From Bacillota bacterium (lineage in GTDB: Bacteria > Bacillota > Clostridia > Christensenellales > QAND01), in the NCBI GenBank assembly GCA_003150225.1, contig QAND01000013.1:33805-97804 (forward strand): DNA of 64,000 nt, in the 5' to 3' direction. The number at the start of each line of letters is the position of its first letter. The first letter of the stretch is position 1. A program made the position numbers and the translations under genes. Positions 38,045-47,321 of the stretch are shown in pieces. The notes beneath the pieces are model-generated. The model saw only the letters and a list, made by a program, of their open reading frames with translations. It did no database searches and was not told the DNA's origin.

Positions 38045-38095
38045 GGAATCACTCTCCTAACCCCGTCAAATGCCACGCGTTCCGACCCCAACGGA

Positions 38096-39160
38096 TTACT
38101 GCTCCCCACTTGCGGCCAATAGGGCGGTGCGCTCCTCCATGATAAGGGCGTCGATCATCTCATCCAAATCCCCGTCCATGAAGGCGGGGAGCTTATAGAG
38201 GGTGAGGTTGATCCGATGATCGCTGACCCGCCCCTGGGGGAAATTGTAGGTGCGGATGCGCTCGCTCCGATCCCCGCTGCCCACCTGGCTGCGGCGGCTC
38301 TGGCTCATAGCGTCGTCCTGCTGACGCTGCATGTGGTCCAGAAGCCTGCTTTTCAGCACCCGAAGGGCCTTTTCCTTATTCTTCAACTGAGATTTCTCAT
38401 CCTGGCAGGTCACCACGATACCGGTCTCCAGATGGGTGATCCGCACGGCGCTGTCGGTGGTATTCACGCTCTGACCGCCATGGCCGCCGCTGCGATAAAC
38501 ATCCACCCGGATATCATTGGGGCTGATATCGATCTCCACGTCCTCGGCCTCAGGCAATACCGCCACCGTTGCCGCCGAGGTATGGATGCGCCCCTGGGAT
38601 TCGGTCTCAGGTACCCGCTGGACCCGATGCACCCCGCTCTCGTATTTCAGCCTGCTGTATGCGCCCTTCCCGGCGATCACGAACACCACTTCCTTGATAC
38701 CTCCCATCTCCGCTTCCGAAAGGGACATCAGCTCGGTTTTGAACCCATGGCGTTCGGCGTACCGCAGGTACATTCGGTACAGGTCGGCGGCAAAGAGAGC
38801 CGCCTCCTCCCCGCCGGTGCCTGCCCGGATCTCCATCACCACGTTTTTATCGTCGTTTTCATCCTTAGGCAGCAGCAAAAACCGGATGCGCTCCTCCGCT
38901 TCCGAGAGCTTCCCCGTAAGGGTCCGCAACTCCTCCTCCGCCAGATCCCGCATCTCCGGATCCTCCAGCATAGAGCGCAGATCCTCCTGTTCCCGCTCCA
39001 TGGCGGCGTAAGCGTCGTACTCCTGGGCCACCTCCTCCAAAGAGGCGTGCTCCTTTACCAGCTTCCGCCAGTTGTCCATATCCGCCATGGTATCGGGCTT
39101 CGCGATCTCCTGGCTTAAAAGGTCATATCGGGCCTTGATCTCCTTTAGCTTTTCAATCAT
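38096..39160 (-). CDS. prfA: Peptide chain release factor 1
   Basis: A 354-residue RF1. Codon recognition uses the PxT-type loop in [10 protein letters not shown]; the catalytic GGQ is in [10 protein letters not shown]. It ends translation at UAA and UAG. Its start overlaps the prmC stop by four bases; PrmC methylates the GGQ glutamine of this protein. Confidence 0.97.
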   Translation of the reverse strand: MIEKLKEIKARYDLLSQEIAKPDTMADMDNWRKLVKEHASLEEVAQEYDAYAAMEREQEDLRSMLEDPEMRDLAEEELRTLTGKLSEAEERIRFLLLPKDENDDKNVVMEIRAGTGGEEAALFAADLYRMYLRYAERHGFKTELMSLSEAEMGGIKEVVFVIAGKGAYSRLKYESGVHRVQRVPETESQGRIHTSAATVAVLPEAEDVEIDISPNDIRVDVYRSGGHGGQSVNTTDSAVRITHLETGIVVTCQDEKSQLKNKEKALRVLKSRLLDHMQRQQDDAMSQSRRSQVGSGDRSERIRTYNFPQGRVSDHRINLTLYKLPAFMDGDLDEMIDALIMEERTALLAASGEQ

Positions 39161-40005
39161 GCTCTCCTTCTTCGGGCCCCTACGACCCGAAGCCTTTCCT
39201 CCATATCCTGATAGGTCTCAACATCCACAAACCCCCGCTGGCTGAGCAGGGCCGTCACAGCCGGGGACTGCCCCATGCCATGCTCCAAAAACAGCCATCC
39301 GCCAGGGACCAGGTGATCTTGGGCTTCCGCCACAATCCTACGGTAGCAAGCAAGGCCATCCTCCCCCGCAAAAAGGGCAAGATGGGGCTCATGGTCTACA
39401 ACCAGCTCCATCACCGGCTCCCCTTCCGGAATATAGGGGGGGTTGGCTACAATCATATCATAGCGGATTCCCGCATGGGGCGCAAACAAATCCCCCTGTC
39501 GTACCTGGACCGCCGCGCCCAGAGCCTTTGCATTGCGCTCCGTAACCCGGCAGGCGGCCCGGCTGATGTCGCTTGCCGTGACCGCATACTCCCCTTCCAA
39601 GGCCAGGGAAATACCCACGCATCCGCTGCCGCAGCAAAGATCCAGCACCCGAGCCGCGGGATGGAGTTTTTTTTGAGCCGCAGCCACCAGAGTCTCGGTG
39701 TCCCGCCGGGGGATCAGCACGCCTTTCTCCACATAAAAGGGCCGGCCATAAAAGTATGCCCGGCGCGTAATGTATTGAACGGGCTCTCCCGCAAGCCGGC
39801 GCGCCGCGCCCTCCTCAAGGCGGCTGGCCTCCAACGGCGACAGCCCCCGTCCCTCCTCCAAAAGGATGCGCTCCATGGGCCGCTCCATGGCCCATTCCAA
39901 GAGCAGGCGGCTGTCGCTCCGTGCATCCTCGTCCCCGGCGTCCAGGAGCGCCCGGCGCAGCCTATTCAAGGCGGCGGTTGGACGCAGGCCCTCATACTCA
40001 CACAT
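39157..40005 (-). CDS. prmC: Release factor glutamine methyltransferase PrmC
   Basis: A 282-residue SAM-dependent N5-glutamine methyltransferase. An N-terminal helical domain is followed by the RRDTE region, the SAM loop [14 protein letters not shown] and the catalytic NPPYIP. It overlaps the DUF1385 stop upstream and the prfA start downstream, so it is translationally coupled to its substrate. Confidence 0.95.
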   Translation of the reverse strand: MCEYEGLRPTAALNRLRRALLDAGDEDARSDSRLLLEWAMERPMERILLEEGRGLSPLEASRLEEGAARRLAGEPVQYITRRAYFYGRPFYVEKGVLIPRRDTETLVAAAQKKLHPAARVLDLCCGSGCVGISLALEGEYAVTASDISRAACRVTERNAKALGAAVQVRQGDLFAPHAGIRYDMIVANPPYIPEGEPVMELVVDHEPHLALFAGEDGLACYRRIVAEAQDHLVPGGWLFLEHGMGQSPAVTALLSQRGFVDVETYQDMEERLRVVGARRRRA

Positions 40006-40864
40006 CGTCGTCAGCCGCCCGGACGGCGGCAGCGGCCACCTCCAGCATATCGTCGGTGGGCTCCCGGGTGGTCAGGTACTGAAGGGCCAAACCCGGCGCC
40101 CGAACGATCTTGGCGAGGATGTTGTTCTGTCTAGCAAACAGCTTTAGCACCTCATAGGCCACGCCGGCCACAAGGGGGATCATCAAAATCCGGATCCCCG
40201 CCCGTAAAAAGGGATTGGCCTGAACTCCCAAGAGGGAAAAGATCACGATGCTGACGATCATCACCAGAAACAGATAATTGGTTCCGCACCGAGGATGAAG
40301 CCGGGAGTATTTCCTGGCGTTTTCCGGCGTCATCTGCTCCCCATGCTCATAACAAAACAGGGCCTTGTGCTCCGCCCCATGGTACATATAAACCCGGCGC
40401 ATATCGGGCATCAGGGCGATGACGGCAACATAGCCGGCAAACAGCAGAAGCCGGAAGGCTCCCTCCAGGGCCAGCAGTCCCGCGCCGGGAGGCAGGAACA
40501 GCCCCGCCAAGAAGGTAGGCGCCGCAAAGAAGATGGCCAGGGCCAGAAGCACGCTTAATACCCCTATCGCGCCCATGGCGATGGAGCTTCCGGTGGAGGA
40601 GGTCTCCACACCCTCATCCTCTTCGATGAAGTTGGCGGACTTCATCAGCATGCGGAAGCCCACCCCCAGCTGTTCGATGAGGTTTACAAATCCCCGGATG
40701 ACGGGCCAGCCCATCCACTTATGTCGTTTTGCGATGGGGGTCTTCTCCTCACAGACGGTGGTAATCTCCCCGTTCTTGCGCCGGACGCACATCACGGTTC
40801 GCTCTCCGCATTTGATCATGACCCCTTCCATGACGGCTTGGCCGCCCATGGGTTTGATTGGCAT
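39998..40864 (-). CDS. DUF1385 membrane protein
   Basis: A 288-residue protein with about four membrane helices. It has the family opening GGQAVMEGVMI, then YHGAEHKALFCYE and HPRCGTNYLF, with conserved His and Cys that suggest a metal or quinone site. Function is unknown. It precedes prmC in many Clostridia, as here. Confidence 0.92.
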   Translation of the reverse strand: MPIKPMGGQAVMEGVMIKCGERTVMCVRRKNGEITTVCEEKTPIAKRHKWMGWPVIRGFVNLIEQLGVGFRMLMKSANFIEEDEGVETSSTGSSIAMGAIGVLSVLLALAIFFAAPTFLAGLFLPPGAGLLALEGAFRLLLFAGYVAVIALMPDMRRVYMYHGAEHKALFCYEHGEQMTPENARKYSRLHPRCGTNYLFLVMIVSIVIFSLLGVQANPFLRAGIRILMIPLVAGVAYEVLKLFARQNNILAKIVRAPGLALQYLTTREPTDDMLEVAAAAVRAADDDV

Positions 40865-40881
40865 GAATTCACCTCATAAAT

Positions 40882-40917
40882 GAGAAAAACAGACCGAAGT
40901 ACATCGGCCTGTTTCTC
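40882..40917 (-). terminator. Terminator after rpmE
   Basis: GAGAAACAGGCCGA pairs with its near-complement across a TGTAC loop, then TTTTTCTC on the minus strand. It would separate rpmE from the DUF1385-prmC-prfA operon. Confidence 0.7.
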
Positions 40918-40929
40918 CTCTCGGGCGGC

Positions 40930-41127
40930 TTACAGCCCGTAACGTTTCTTGAACCTGTCAACCCGTCCGCCGGTGTCAACCAACTTCTGTTTGCCGGTAT
41001 AGAAAGGGTGGCACTTGGAGCAGATTTCCACCCGCACCTCTTTTTTGGTGGAACCGGTGGTGAACGTCTCGCCACATGCGCACCGCACGGTGCATTCCCC
41101 ATATGCAGGGTGTATGTTCTCCTTCAA
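40930..41127 (-). CDS. rpmE: Ribosomal protein L31 (zinc form)
   Basis: A 65-residue 50S protein. The zinc ligands are in VRCACG and [12 protein letters not shown], so it is the C+ zinc-binding type rather than the Zur-controlled C- type. The start is taken as TTG 41127 (MKENIHPAY) with AAGGTGA upstream; a GTG three codons earlier is possible. It lies downstream of rho, as in Bacillus. Confidence 0.94.
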   Translation of the reverse strand: MKENIHPAYGECTVRCACGETFTTGSTKKEVRVEICSKCHPFYTGKQKLVDTGGRVDRFKKRYGL

Positions 41128-41201
41128 TCGACTCACCTTCTTCTCTCAAAAATAGCATTGTGTATTATAGCATCCATATTCCGGGAAATCAAGGGCTTCC
41201 C

Positions 41202-41489
41202 CTAAATTTGATGCGGGCCATCCGAAGTGTCTTTGCCGGAATCCTCCTTAAGCGCCTCTATGGCCTGGCGATAGGCGGATAGGCCCACCGTCACCCCTGC
41301 CGCCATGGTAAGCACGGCGGTGAGCATCAAATTGGTCTCCAAATAGATGCACGCGTAGAAGATCAGCACCTCTGCCAACAGCCAAAAGACCAGCATTTTC
41401 ATGACCTTGCCTCCTGCCGGGCGATTTTTTGCCCGGTAGGCCATCCAGAGCCGGTTGCTGAGCAATATCATAAGTACAATGTCTAACAT
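41202..41489 (-). CDS. Small membrane protein of unknown function
   Basis: A 95-residue protein with two or three hydrophobic helices (about residues 1-12, 32-50, 54-74) and a hydrophilic C-terminus. I do not recognise the family. GGGAGGTAGGG, which contains the rho stop codon, serves as its ribosome site, so it is coupled to rho. It separates rho from rpmE. Confidence 0.75.
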   Translation of the reverse strand: MLDIVLMILLSNRLWMAYRAKNRPAGGKVMKMLVFWLLAEVLIFYACIYLETNLMLTAVLTMAAGVTVGLSAYRQAIEALKEDSGKDTSDGPHQI

Positions 41490-41492
41490 TCC

Positions 41493-43148
41493 CTACCTCC
41501 CGATGGAATACCCATCCTTTTCCATGATCCTGATGTAATCCATAAGGTTGCCCAGGAATTCCTGATTGTTCTTGGTGCGCATGATCAGCTCGATCAGATG
41601 CTCGGTAACCTCCTGAGGACTGCCGCTGCTCATCATCTTGCGGAGCGCCCAGACCCCCTCCAGCTCCTTCTGGCTTAAAAGCAGCTCCTCCCGGCGAGTG
41701 CCGCTGCGGTAGATATCAATAGCGGGAAAGATCCGCTTTTCGCTCATCTTCCGATCCAAATGAAGCTCCATATTGCCGGTACCCTTGAACTCCTCATAGA
41801 TGATATCATCCATCCGGGAGCCGGTCTCGATAAGAGCCGTGGCGATGATGGTAAGGCTGCCGCCCCCTTCGATGTTCCGGGCGGCGCCAAAAAATCGTTT
41901 TGGCTTATACAATGCCCCCGGATCCAATCCCCCCGAAAGGCTCCGGCCAGTAGGCGCGATGGTCAGGTTATAGGCCCGGGCCAGCCGGGTGATGCTGTCC
42001 AAAAGCACCACCACGTCCCGGCCGGTTTCCACCAACCGCTGGGCCCGCTCCAGCACCATTTCCGCCACTCGGGTATGGTGCTCCGGCTCCTCATCAAAGG
42101 TGGAATAGATCACCTCTCCCTGGATGGATCGCCGCATATCCGTCACCTCTTCCGGCCGCTCATCGATGAGCAGCACCATAAGCTCCACCTCTGGAAAATT
42201 GGCGGTGATGCTGTTGGCGATCTTTTTCAGCATGATGGTCTTGCCCGCCTTGGGCGGAGAAACGATCATTCCCCTCTGGCCCTTGCCAATGGGCGCAATC
42301 AGATCAATGATGCGGATGGAAAGGTCATGGGGCTGGTCTGCCCGTTCCAGGGTCAGCCGCTGATCCGGATAGATGGGAATCAGGTCCTCAAAGGGAGTAC
42401 GCCGTACCGACTGAGAGGGGGGAAGGCCGTTGATCTCGTCGATATAGATCAACGCCATGTGTTTGTCATAGTCCTTGCCGGGCCGGGTTTTCCCCTTGAC
42501 CAAATCCCCGGTCTTGAGGCCAAACCGCCGAATCTGCGCCATGGAAAGATAGACGTCCGCCGGGCCGGGCATATAGTTCTGGGATCGAAGAAACCCGTAG
42601 CCGTCGGGCAAAATCTCCAACACCCCGCTGGCCTCGCCGCACTCGCCGCTGCCCAATATCTCGGCAACGGCCTCCCGCACCTCTCCCGCCGGACGGCCGT
42701 TGCGTCCGCCGCTAAACCGTCGGCGCGGAGATTCATTTTGCTGAAACCGTTCCTGATGGCCCTGGGCTTTATAAGATGAAGCGTCCGGTTCAGCCGCTTT
42801 CTCTTCCTTCTCGGCCTCCCCTTTGGGAGCTGGCTCCGGCCTAGACGGCTTTTCCTCCTCTACAGTGGGCTGAGGCGTCACCAAGGCCGCCTTCTTCTCC
42901 TCCACTTTTTTGACACGTCCGGTCTTTTTCGGCGTACCAGAAGCCGTAGCGGCCGCTCTCTTGGGCCGTCCCCGTTTGGCCTTTTCCGGCTCCGGAGCCG
43001 CAGACGCCGCGTCAGATGCCGGGGATTGAAGGGCGATCATAGCGGCAATCAAGTCCGCCTTGTTGTAGGTCGTCACATATTTAAGGCCCATGTCCTTTGC
43101 CATTTTACGCAGTTGGACAAGGCTCTGTTCCGCTAAGGAATGATCCAT
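41493..43148 (-). CDS. rho: Transcription termination factor Rho
   Basis: A 551-residue hexameric RNA helicase. The Rho_N helical domain (residues about 5-45) is followed by a 110-residue Lys/Glu/Pro/Ala-rich insert, probably disordered, then the OB fold with [10 protein letters not shown]. The ATPase has P-loop [17 protein letters not shown] and [14 protein letters not shown] 43148 has GGAGG six bases upstream. The insert resembles those of GC-rich bacteria and may modulate RNA binding. Confidence 0.96.
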   Translation of the reverse strand: MDHSLAEQSLVQLRKMAKDMGLKYVTTYNKADLIAAMIALQSPASDAASAAPEPEKAKRGRPKRAAATASGTPKKTGRVKKVEEKKAALVTPQPTVEEEKPSRPEPAPKGEAEKEEKAAEPDASSYKAQGHQERFQQNESPRRRFSGGRNGRPAGEVREAVAEILGSGECGEASGVLEILPDGYGFLRSQNYMPGPADVYLSMAQIRRFGLKTGDLVKGKTRPGKDYDKHMALIYIDEINGLPPSQSVRRTPFEDLIPIYPDQRLTLERADQPHDLSIRIIDLIAPIGKGQRGMIVSPPKAGKTIMLKKIANSITANFPEVELMVLLIDERPEEVTDMRRSIQGEVIYSTFDEEPEHHTRVAEMVLERAQRLVETGRDVVVLLDSITRLARAYNLTIAPTGRSLSGGLDPGALYKPKRFFGAARNIEGGGSLTIIATALIETGSRMDDIIYEEFKGTGNMELHLDRKMSEKRIFPAIDIYRSGTRREELLLSQKELEGVWALRKMMSSGSPQEVTEHLIELIMRTKNNQEFLGNLMDYIRIMEKDGYSIGR

Positions 43149-43222
43149 CATATGCCTCCGATACCGGTATGGAATGCTGCAAAAGTGAAAAAACAAGAAT
43201 GGATAGGATAACCGATAAATTT

Positions 43223-43251
43223 ATTATATCCCATGGGTTTCCATGGTTCAA
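43223..43251 (-). promoter_or_regulatory. Promoter of rho
   Basis: On the minus strand TTGAAC (43246-43251), 17 bases, TATAAT (43223-43228). The spacer carries an imperfect CCATGG...CCATGG dyad. Confidence 0.75.
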
Positions 43252-43296
43252 TGTGGAATTGTGACGAAATTTGGCGTTATGGTTAAAAGTTTTATA

Positions 43297-43330
43297 AAGA
43301 AAACCGCCTTCGGACTGATCCGAAGGCGGT
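43297..43330 (-). terminator. Terminator of pyrG
   Basis: ACCGCCTTCGG and its perfect complement with a six-base loop, followed by TTTTCTTTAT on the minus strand. Confidence 0.85.
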
Positions 43331-43347
43331 ACGATTGCAACCTTTTA

Positions 43348-44853
43348 TCAATTTCCAAGGGCCGCAGCGATAAATGCCGTATACAGGGGATGCGCATCAT
43401 CCGGACGGGACTTGAACTCCGGATGGGAAGCAACCCCAACTGCAAAGGCCCGATCCTTGGCCTCCAGAGCCTCCACCCGTCCTTCATCGCCGATGCCGGA
43501 GGCGATCAAGCCGTCCCCCAAAAGGGCGGCGTCCTTCTGATACAGGTACCGATTGAGGCGGTGCCGCTCCGACGCCAGCCTTGTGCCATAGACGGCATGG
43601 ACCCGCGTTCCTTCCATAAGCTTCATGGGTTGGGCGCCCATGCGCATCTCCCCCTCGGTAAAGGGGGCCTTTCCGCCGGCAGCAAGGGCAAGGGCCTCCA
43701 AAGCGGCGCCGGTAAAGAGACAGGGCTTGTCCAGCTCCAAACAGGCCTTTGCCACGTTCACATGGCCGGGCTCCATGGCCTCCTGATGAGCGGCAGGCAG
43801 CAGGATGCCGTCCACCGATGCCACCACCTCTCTGGCCTTTTGGAAATCCGCCAGCTCCCCGGTGTCAAAGTATTTGATCCGGACAGCGGCTTCGTTGGCA
43901 ATGCCTCCATGGGCAATGGCCTCCGCTGCCGAAAAATAGGCGTCATGAAGCTCCACATACTTGCCAACCAGGCCGATGGTTACGGCATGCTTGGGGTTAT
44001 CCAATACCTGGATCATGTGCTTCCACTGGGTCAGATCCGCTTCCTTCTCTTCCAGCCCCAGCTTTTTGCACACCAGATCGTCCAGGCCCTCAGCATGGAG
44101 CAGCAGGGGCACCTTATAGATACAGGAACAATCGATATTGGCCACCACCGATTCAGGGGTGACGTTACAGAACAGGGCCACCTTCTTTTTGATGGAATCA
44201 GCGATGGGCATTTCGGACCGGCACACGATGATGTCGGGCTGAATGCCCAGGCTCCGGAGGGCCTTGACGCTGTGCTGAGTGGGCTTGGTCTTCAGTTCCC
44301 CGGCGCTGGCGATATAGGGCAGGAGGGTAACGTGGATAAAGCAGCAGTTTTCCGGCCCCACCTCACCGCGCATCTGGCGGATGGCCTCGATAAAGGGTGT
44401 GGACTCCATATCCCCCACCGTGCCGCCGATCTCGGTGATCACCACATCGGGCTCGGCGCTGGTGATGGCCAAAATGGTGCTCTTGATCTCATCGGTAATA
44501 TGGGGGATCACCTGGACGGTGTTGCCGCCGTATTCGCCCACCCGTTCCTTTTCAATAACGGTGTAGTAGATGCGTCCGGCGGTACAGTTGCTGTACTTTC
44601 CATGGGACTTCCCGGTGTACCGCTCATAGTGGCCGATGTCCAGGTCGGTCTCGGCGCCGTCATCGGTCACGTATACCTCGCCGTGCTGAAGGGGGCTCAA
44701 ATTCCCCGGCCCCAGGTTGATATACGGGTCCATCTTCTGGATGACCACCTTCTTACCCCGGGATTTCAGCAGGTTGCCCAGGGAAGCGGCGGTAATTCCT
44801 TTGCCAAGGGAGGAAACCACGCCCCCCGTGATGAAAATAAACTTTGTGTCCAT
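43348..44853 (-). CDS. pyrG: CTP synthase with degenerate glutaminase domain
   Basis: A 501-residue CTP synthase, shorter than the usual 530-550. The synthetase half is intact: GGVVSSLGKGITAASLG, KMDPYINLGPG, HGEVYVTDDGAETDLD (metal Asp), EIGGTVGDMES (metal Glu) and KTKPTQHSV. In the C-terminal glutamine amidotransferase half, PGGFG is PAAHQ and the nucleophile motif GICLGMQ is FTGAALEA near residue 382, so the catalytic Cys is absent. About 35 residues after it are missing, yet HPEFKSRP (His and Glu of the triad) remains. It would make CTP from UTP using free ammonia only. The reading frame is unbroken to the end. Confidence 0.92.
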   Translation of the reverse strand: MDTKFIFITGGVVSSLGKGITAASLGNLLKSRGKKVVIQKMDPYINLGPGNLSPLQHGEVYVTDDGAETDLDIGHYERYTGKSHGKYSNCTAGRIYYTVIEKERVGEYGGNTVQVIPHITDEIKSTILAITSAEPDVVITEIGGTVGDMESTPFIEAIRQMRGEVGPENCCFIHVTLLPYIASAGELKTKPTQHSVKALRSLGIQPDIIVCRSEMPIADSIKKKVALFCNVTPESVVANIDCSCIYKVPLLLHAEGLDDLVCKKLGLEEKEADLTQWKHMIQVLDNPKHAVTIGLVGKYVELHDAYFSAAEAIAHGGIANEAAVRIKYFDTGELADFQKAREVVASVDGILLPAAHQEAMEPGHVNVAKACLELDKPCLFTGAALEALALAAGGKAPFTEGEMRMGAQPMKLMEGTRVHAVYGTRLASERHRLNRYLYQKDAALLGDGLIASGIGDEGRVEALEAKDRAFAVGVASHPEFKSRPDDAHPLYTAFIAAALGN

Positions 44854-44879
44854 AAGTCCCCCTACCGTTGCAATTGATG

Positions 44880-45533
44880 TTATTTATATTCCATAAGAAC
44901 CACCCGTCGGGCCCGAGGCATATCCTCAGGGTCCAACTCCAACTGGGTGGAGGATAGCGCGCTGATGGCGTATTCATTCTCCCGCATCATGGAGAGATAT
45001 GCCTCCTCGGTGGCGATGGGCATGTCGGCACTGCACGCGGTGCGGTAATGCATGGGGATGGCGATGAGCGGCTTTATGGCGTCGGTCACCTGTGCCGCGG
45101 TAGCGGCGTCTATGGTATAATATCCGCCCACGGGAACCATCAGCACATCACAGCGGCCAATGGCCTCCAGCTGCTCCTGGCTCAGCATATGTCCAAGATC
45201 TCCCAGATGGGCCAGGCGGATGCCGTCCCCCTCCACGCAGTATACGATATTGTCTCCCCGGTCGGCGCCGTGATTGGCGTCATGGCTGGTGGGAACGCCA
45301 TAAATGGTAAACCCCTTGACGGTAACGGGGTCTGTTCCCTCCACCAACCGATAGCCGGGCACAATGTTCTCCAAATAATGATGATCCCCATGATGATGGG
45401 AGCAGGTAACCACATCGGCCTTACGCTCCACCAAAGGATAGCCCACGCTGCCGTTATAGGGATCCAGCAGCAAAGACGCGCCGTTTTCCAACACGACGGT
45501 GAAACAGGAGTGTCCATGATAGTTGATCTTCAT
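44880..45533 (-). CDS. Metallo-beta-lactamase-fold hydrolase (UlaG-like)
   Basis: A 217-residue metal-dependent hydrolase. NYHGHSCFTV opens the fold, SHHHGDHHYL holds the metal His and Asp residues, and GDLGH and MHYRT supply the others. It belongs to the group with UlaG and UPF0173. The substrate is unknown. It is 26 bp upstream of pyrG on the same strand. Confidence 0.88.
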   Translation of the reverse strand: MKINYHGHSCFTVVLENGASLLLDPYNGSVGYPLVERKADVVTCSHHHGDHHYLENIVPGYRLVEGTDPVTVKGFTIYGVPTSHDANHGADRGDNIVYCVEGDGIRLAHLGDLGHMLSQEQLEAIGRCDVLMVPVGGYYTIDAATAAQVTDAIKPLIAIPMHYRTACSADMPIATEEAYLSMMRENEYAISALSSTQLELDPEDMPRARRVVLMEYK

Positions 45534-45654
45534 TCCTTACCACCTCACATCAAAACAACCGTTATTATAGCACGATTTTCCCCTCTGTCGAACAAAAACG
45601 GGGAAAACGCGCCTTCTTTTTTTGATTATACCACTCCATAGAAAAAATTGGATA

Positions 45655-45692
45655 ATAGAAAGGAGCGTTTTCTCCTGGAAAACGCTCCTTTT
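45655..45692 (-). terminator. Terminator of spoIIR
   Basis: AAAGGAGCGTTTTC, loop TCCTG, and its complement directly follow the spoIIR stop; the minus-strand tail is TTTCTATT. Confidence 0.75.
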
Positions 45693-46223
45693 TTATTGAT
45701 AGAGGCCCAGCAACTCTCCGAAGAAGGACCGGTATTCCACCCCATCCTCCTCCTGCCAGCCTTCCTCGGTCTCGGTGGCTGGCAGAAAACACAGCGGCGG
45801 GAACAGGACGCACCACCAGTTGGCCCCTTGGCCGCTGCCCAAATCCACCTTTACGGCATAGTAGTCCCCCGCCGGAAAGGTAACGCTGCCATAGGTCCGG
45901 TCGGGAAAGGGGTAGATCCCCACCGACGCCGTCACCCCATAGTCAAATCCGTTGTCCCGCAAAACCTCTCTTGCAATTCCCTCAATCTCCTCCAAGTGTG
46001 CCTCCGCATAGGCCTTGGCTTCGGGAAAGGTCCCGGCATTTTGGGCCCAGGCGCCCATATAGGCTACCACCCGATCCCGGATCTGCAGCTTTACCCGCTG
46101 ATCCTCCGCCCCATCGCTGTTGGCAACCACATGGAGCCGTAAAACCGGAGGAACGGTCCGGGAGGACGGCCCCGCCCCCATAAGGGAAAGGGCCGCCATT
46201 ACATATAGCAACCATTTTTTCAT
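45693..46223 (-). CDS. spoIIR: Stage II sporulation protein R
   Basis: A 176-residue secreted signalling protein made in the forespore. It crosses the membrane (signal helix 1-18) to trigger SpoIIGA processing of pro-sigma-E. The core marks LRLHVVANSD...DQ, a VRD-like segment and NWWCVLFPPLCF are present. The flanking Firmicutes order (prfA, sua5, spoIIR region) agrees. No clear sigma-F promoter was found upstream. Confidence 0.92.
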   Translation of the reverse strand: MKKWLLYVMAALSLMGAGPSSRTVPPVLRLHVVANSDGAEDQRVKLQIRDRVVAYMGAWAQNAGTFPEAKAYAEAHLEEIEGIAREVLRDNGFDYGVTASVGIYPFPDRTYGSVTFPAGDYYAVKVDLGSGQGANWWCVLFPPLCFLPATETEEGWQEEDGVEYRSFFGELLGLYQ

Positions 46224-46390
46224 CTCACAAAATCCTCTCCAGGGTGATTTTCATTCCATCAGCTCCAGGGCGCCGTCTGGAGGCTAGGTCTAAAGCTATT
46301 ATGGCCAAAAAGAAAAAACCCATTCCGTAGGGTTGGATATAGTAATGGCTCTATAAATCTGATAAGATAAGTAAAAGGGGATGATCTGAC

Positions 46391-47260
46391 ATGGTTCGGA
46401 TGCTTTGCTATGCCAAATTGAATCTCACCTTGGACGTAACCGCCAAGCGGCCGGATGGATATCACGAGCTGGATTCCATCTTCCATACCGTCAGCATCTA
46501 TGACCGGATCACCCTGAGTCAGGACCCCGTGGGCTACGGAATCAAAGTCAGATGCAACAAACCCATCCAAGGGGAGAACATCGTCAAATCCGCCGCCAAG
46601 ATCTTCTTTCAGGTGGCAGGCATCGAGCCCTCTGGACTCTTGATCGACATCGAAAAAAACATCCCCATCCAAGCCGGTATGGGAGGCGGCAGCGCCGACG
46701 CCGCCGGTGTGCTTTTAGGCCTATGTACGCTCTTCAACGTGGAGATCAGCCCCAGCCGCCTGCATAAGGCCGCCCTCTACCTGGGCGCAGACGTTCCCTT
46801 CCTCCTGACGGGGGGCACCGCCGTAGCCTCGGGCATCGGGGAAAAGCTCTACCCCATCGCCAACAAGGAAACCCTACATTTTATCGTGGTAAAACCCCAG
46901 GAGGGGCTTTCCACCCGGGCTATCTTCAGCCAGGTGGATGTAGACCATCTTGCCAGCTGGCCCGACACCCATAACTTCGTATCCGCCCTGGAGGCCGGAA
47001 ATCTCCGGGAGCTGGGGGTTTACTCCGGCAACTCCCTGGAGCCCATCGCTACGGAAATGCTGCCGGTCATCGGTCAGATCAAGCGGGATATTGAGGCCAT
47101 GGACGCCATCTACGCCGCCATGACGGGCACGGGTTCAGCGGTGTTCGGGGTATTCGACAGCAAGCTGGCCGCCCTTCGCGCCTATGAGGAGCTGGTAGGC
47201 AGGTATGATTACGTGGAATATGCCTTCTCCGTTCCCAACGGCGTGGAGCTTTTCCTGTGA
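46391..47260 (+). CDS. ispE: 4-diphosphocytidyl-2-C-methyl-D-erythritol kinase
   Basis: A 289-residue GHMP kinase of the MEP isoprenoid pathway. AKLNLTLDV..KRPDGYHEL at the N-terminus and PIQAGMGGGSADAAG (ATP loop) are diagnostic. It phosphorylates CDP-ME in the cytoplasm. AAGGGGATGA precedes the ATG. It is divergent from spoIIR and converges on the sipL gene. Confidence 0.95.
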   Translation: MVRMLCYAKLNLTLDVTAKRPDGYHELDSIFHTVSIYDRITLSQDPVGYGIKVRCNKPIQGENIVKSAAKIFFQVAGIEPSGLLIDIEKNIPIQAGMGGGSADAAGVLLGLCTLFNVEISPSRLHKAALYLGADVPFLLTGGTAVASGIGEKLYPIANKETLHFIVVKPQEGLSTRAIFSQVDVDHLASWPDTHNFVSALEAGNLRELGVYSGNSLEPIATEMLPVIGQIKRDIEAMDAIYAAMTGTGSAVFGVFDSKLAALRAYEELVGRYDYVEYAFSVPNGVELFL

Positions 47261-47268
47261 AGTAAAAC

Positions 47269-47296
47269 AAAAAAAGGCCGCAAGCGGCCTTTTTTG
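47269..47296. terminator. Bidirectional terminator between ispE and the SipL-like gene
   Basis: AAAAAAAGGCCG, loop CAAG, CGGCCTTTTTTG. Confidence 0.85.
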
Positions 47297-47321
47297 TTTA
47301 TCGGGCAAATCACGTCCTTGG

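Noticed and set aside
43348..44853. pyrG as a frameshifted pseudogene
   Set aside because: The frame is open to a normal C-terminus, and HPEFKSRP follows in frame after the altered active site, so the change is substitution and deletion within an intact gene.
43243..44877. A 544-codon plus-strand open frame opposite pyrG
   Set aside because: It has no recognisable domain and is explained by the complementary bias of pyrG.
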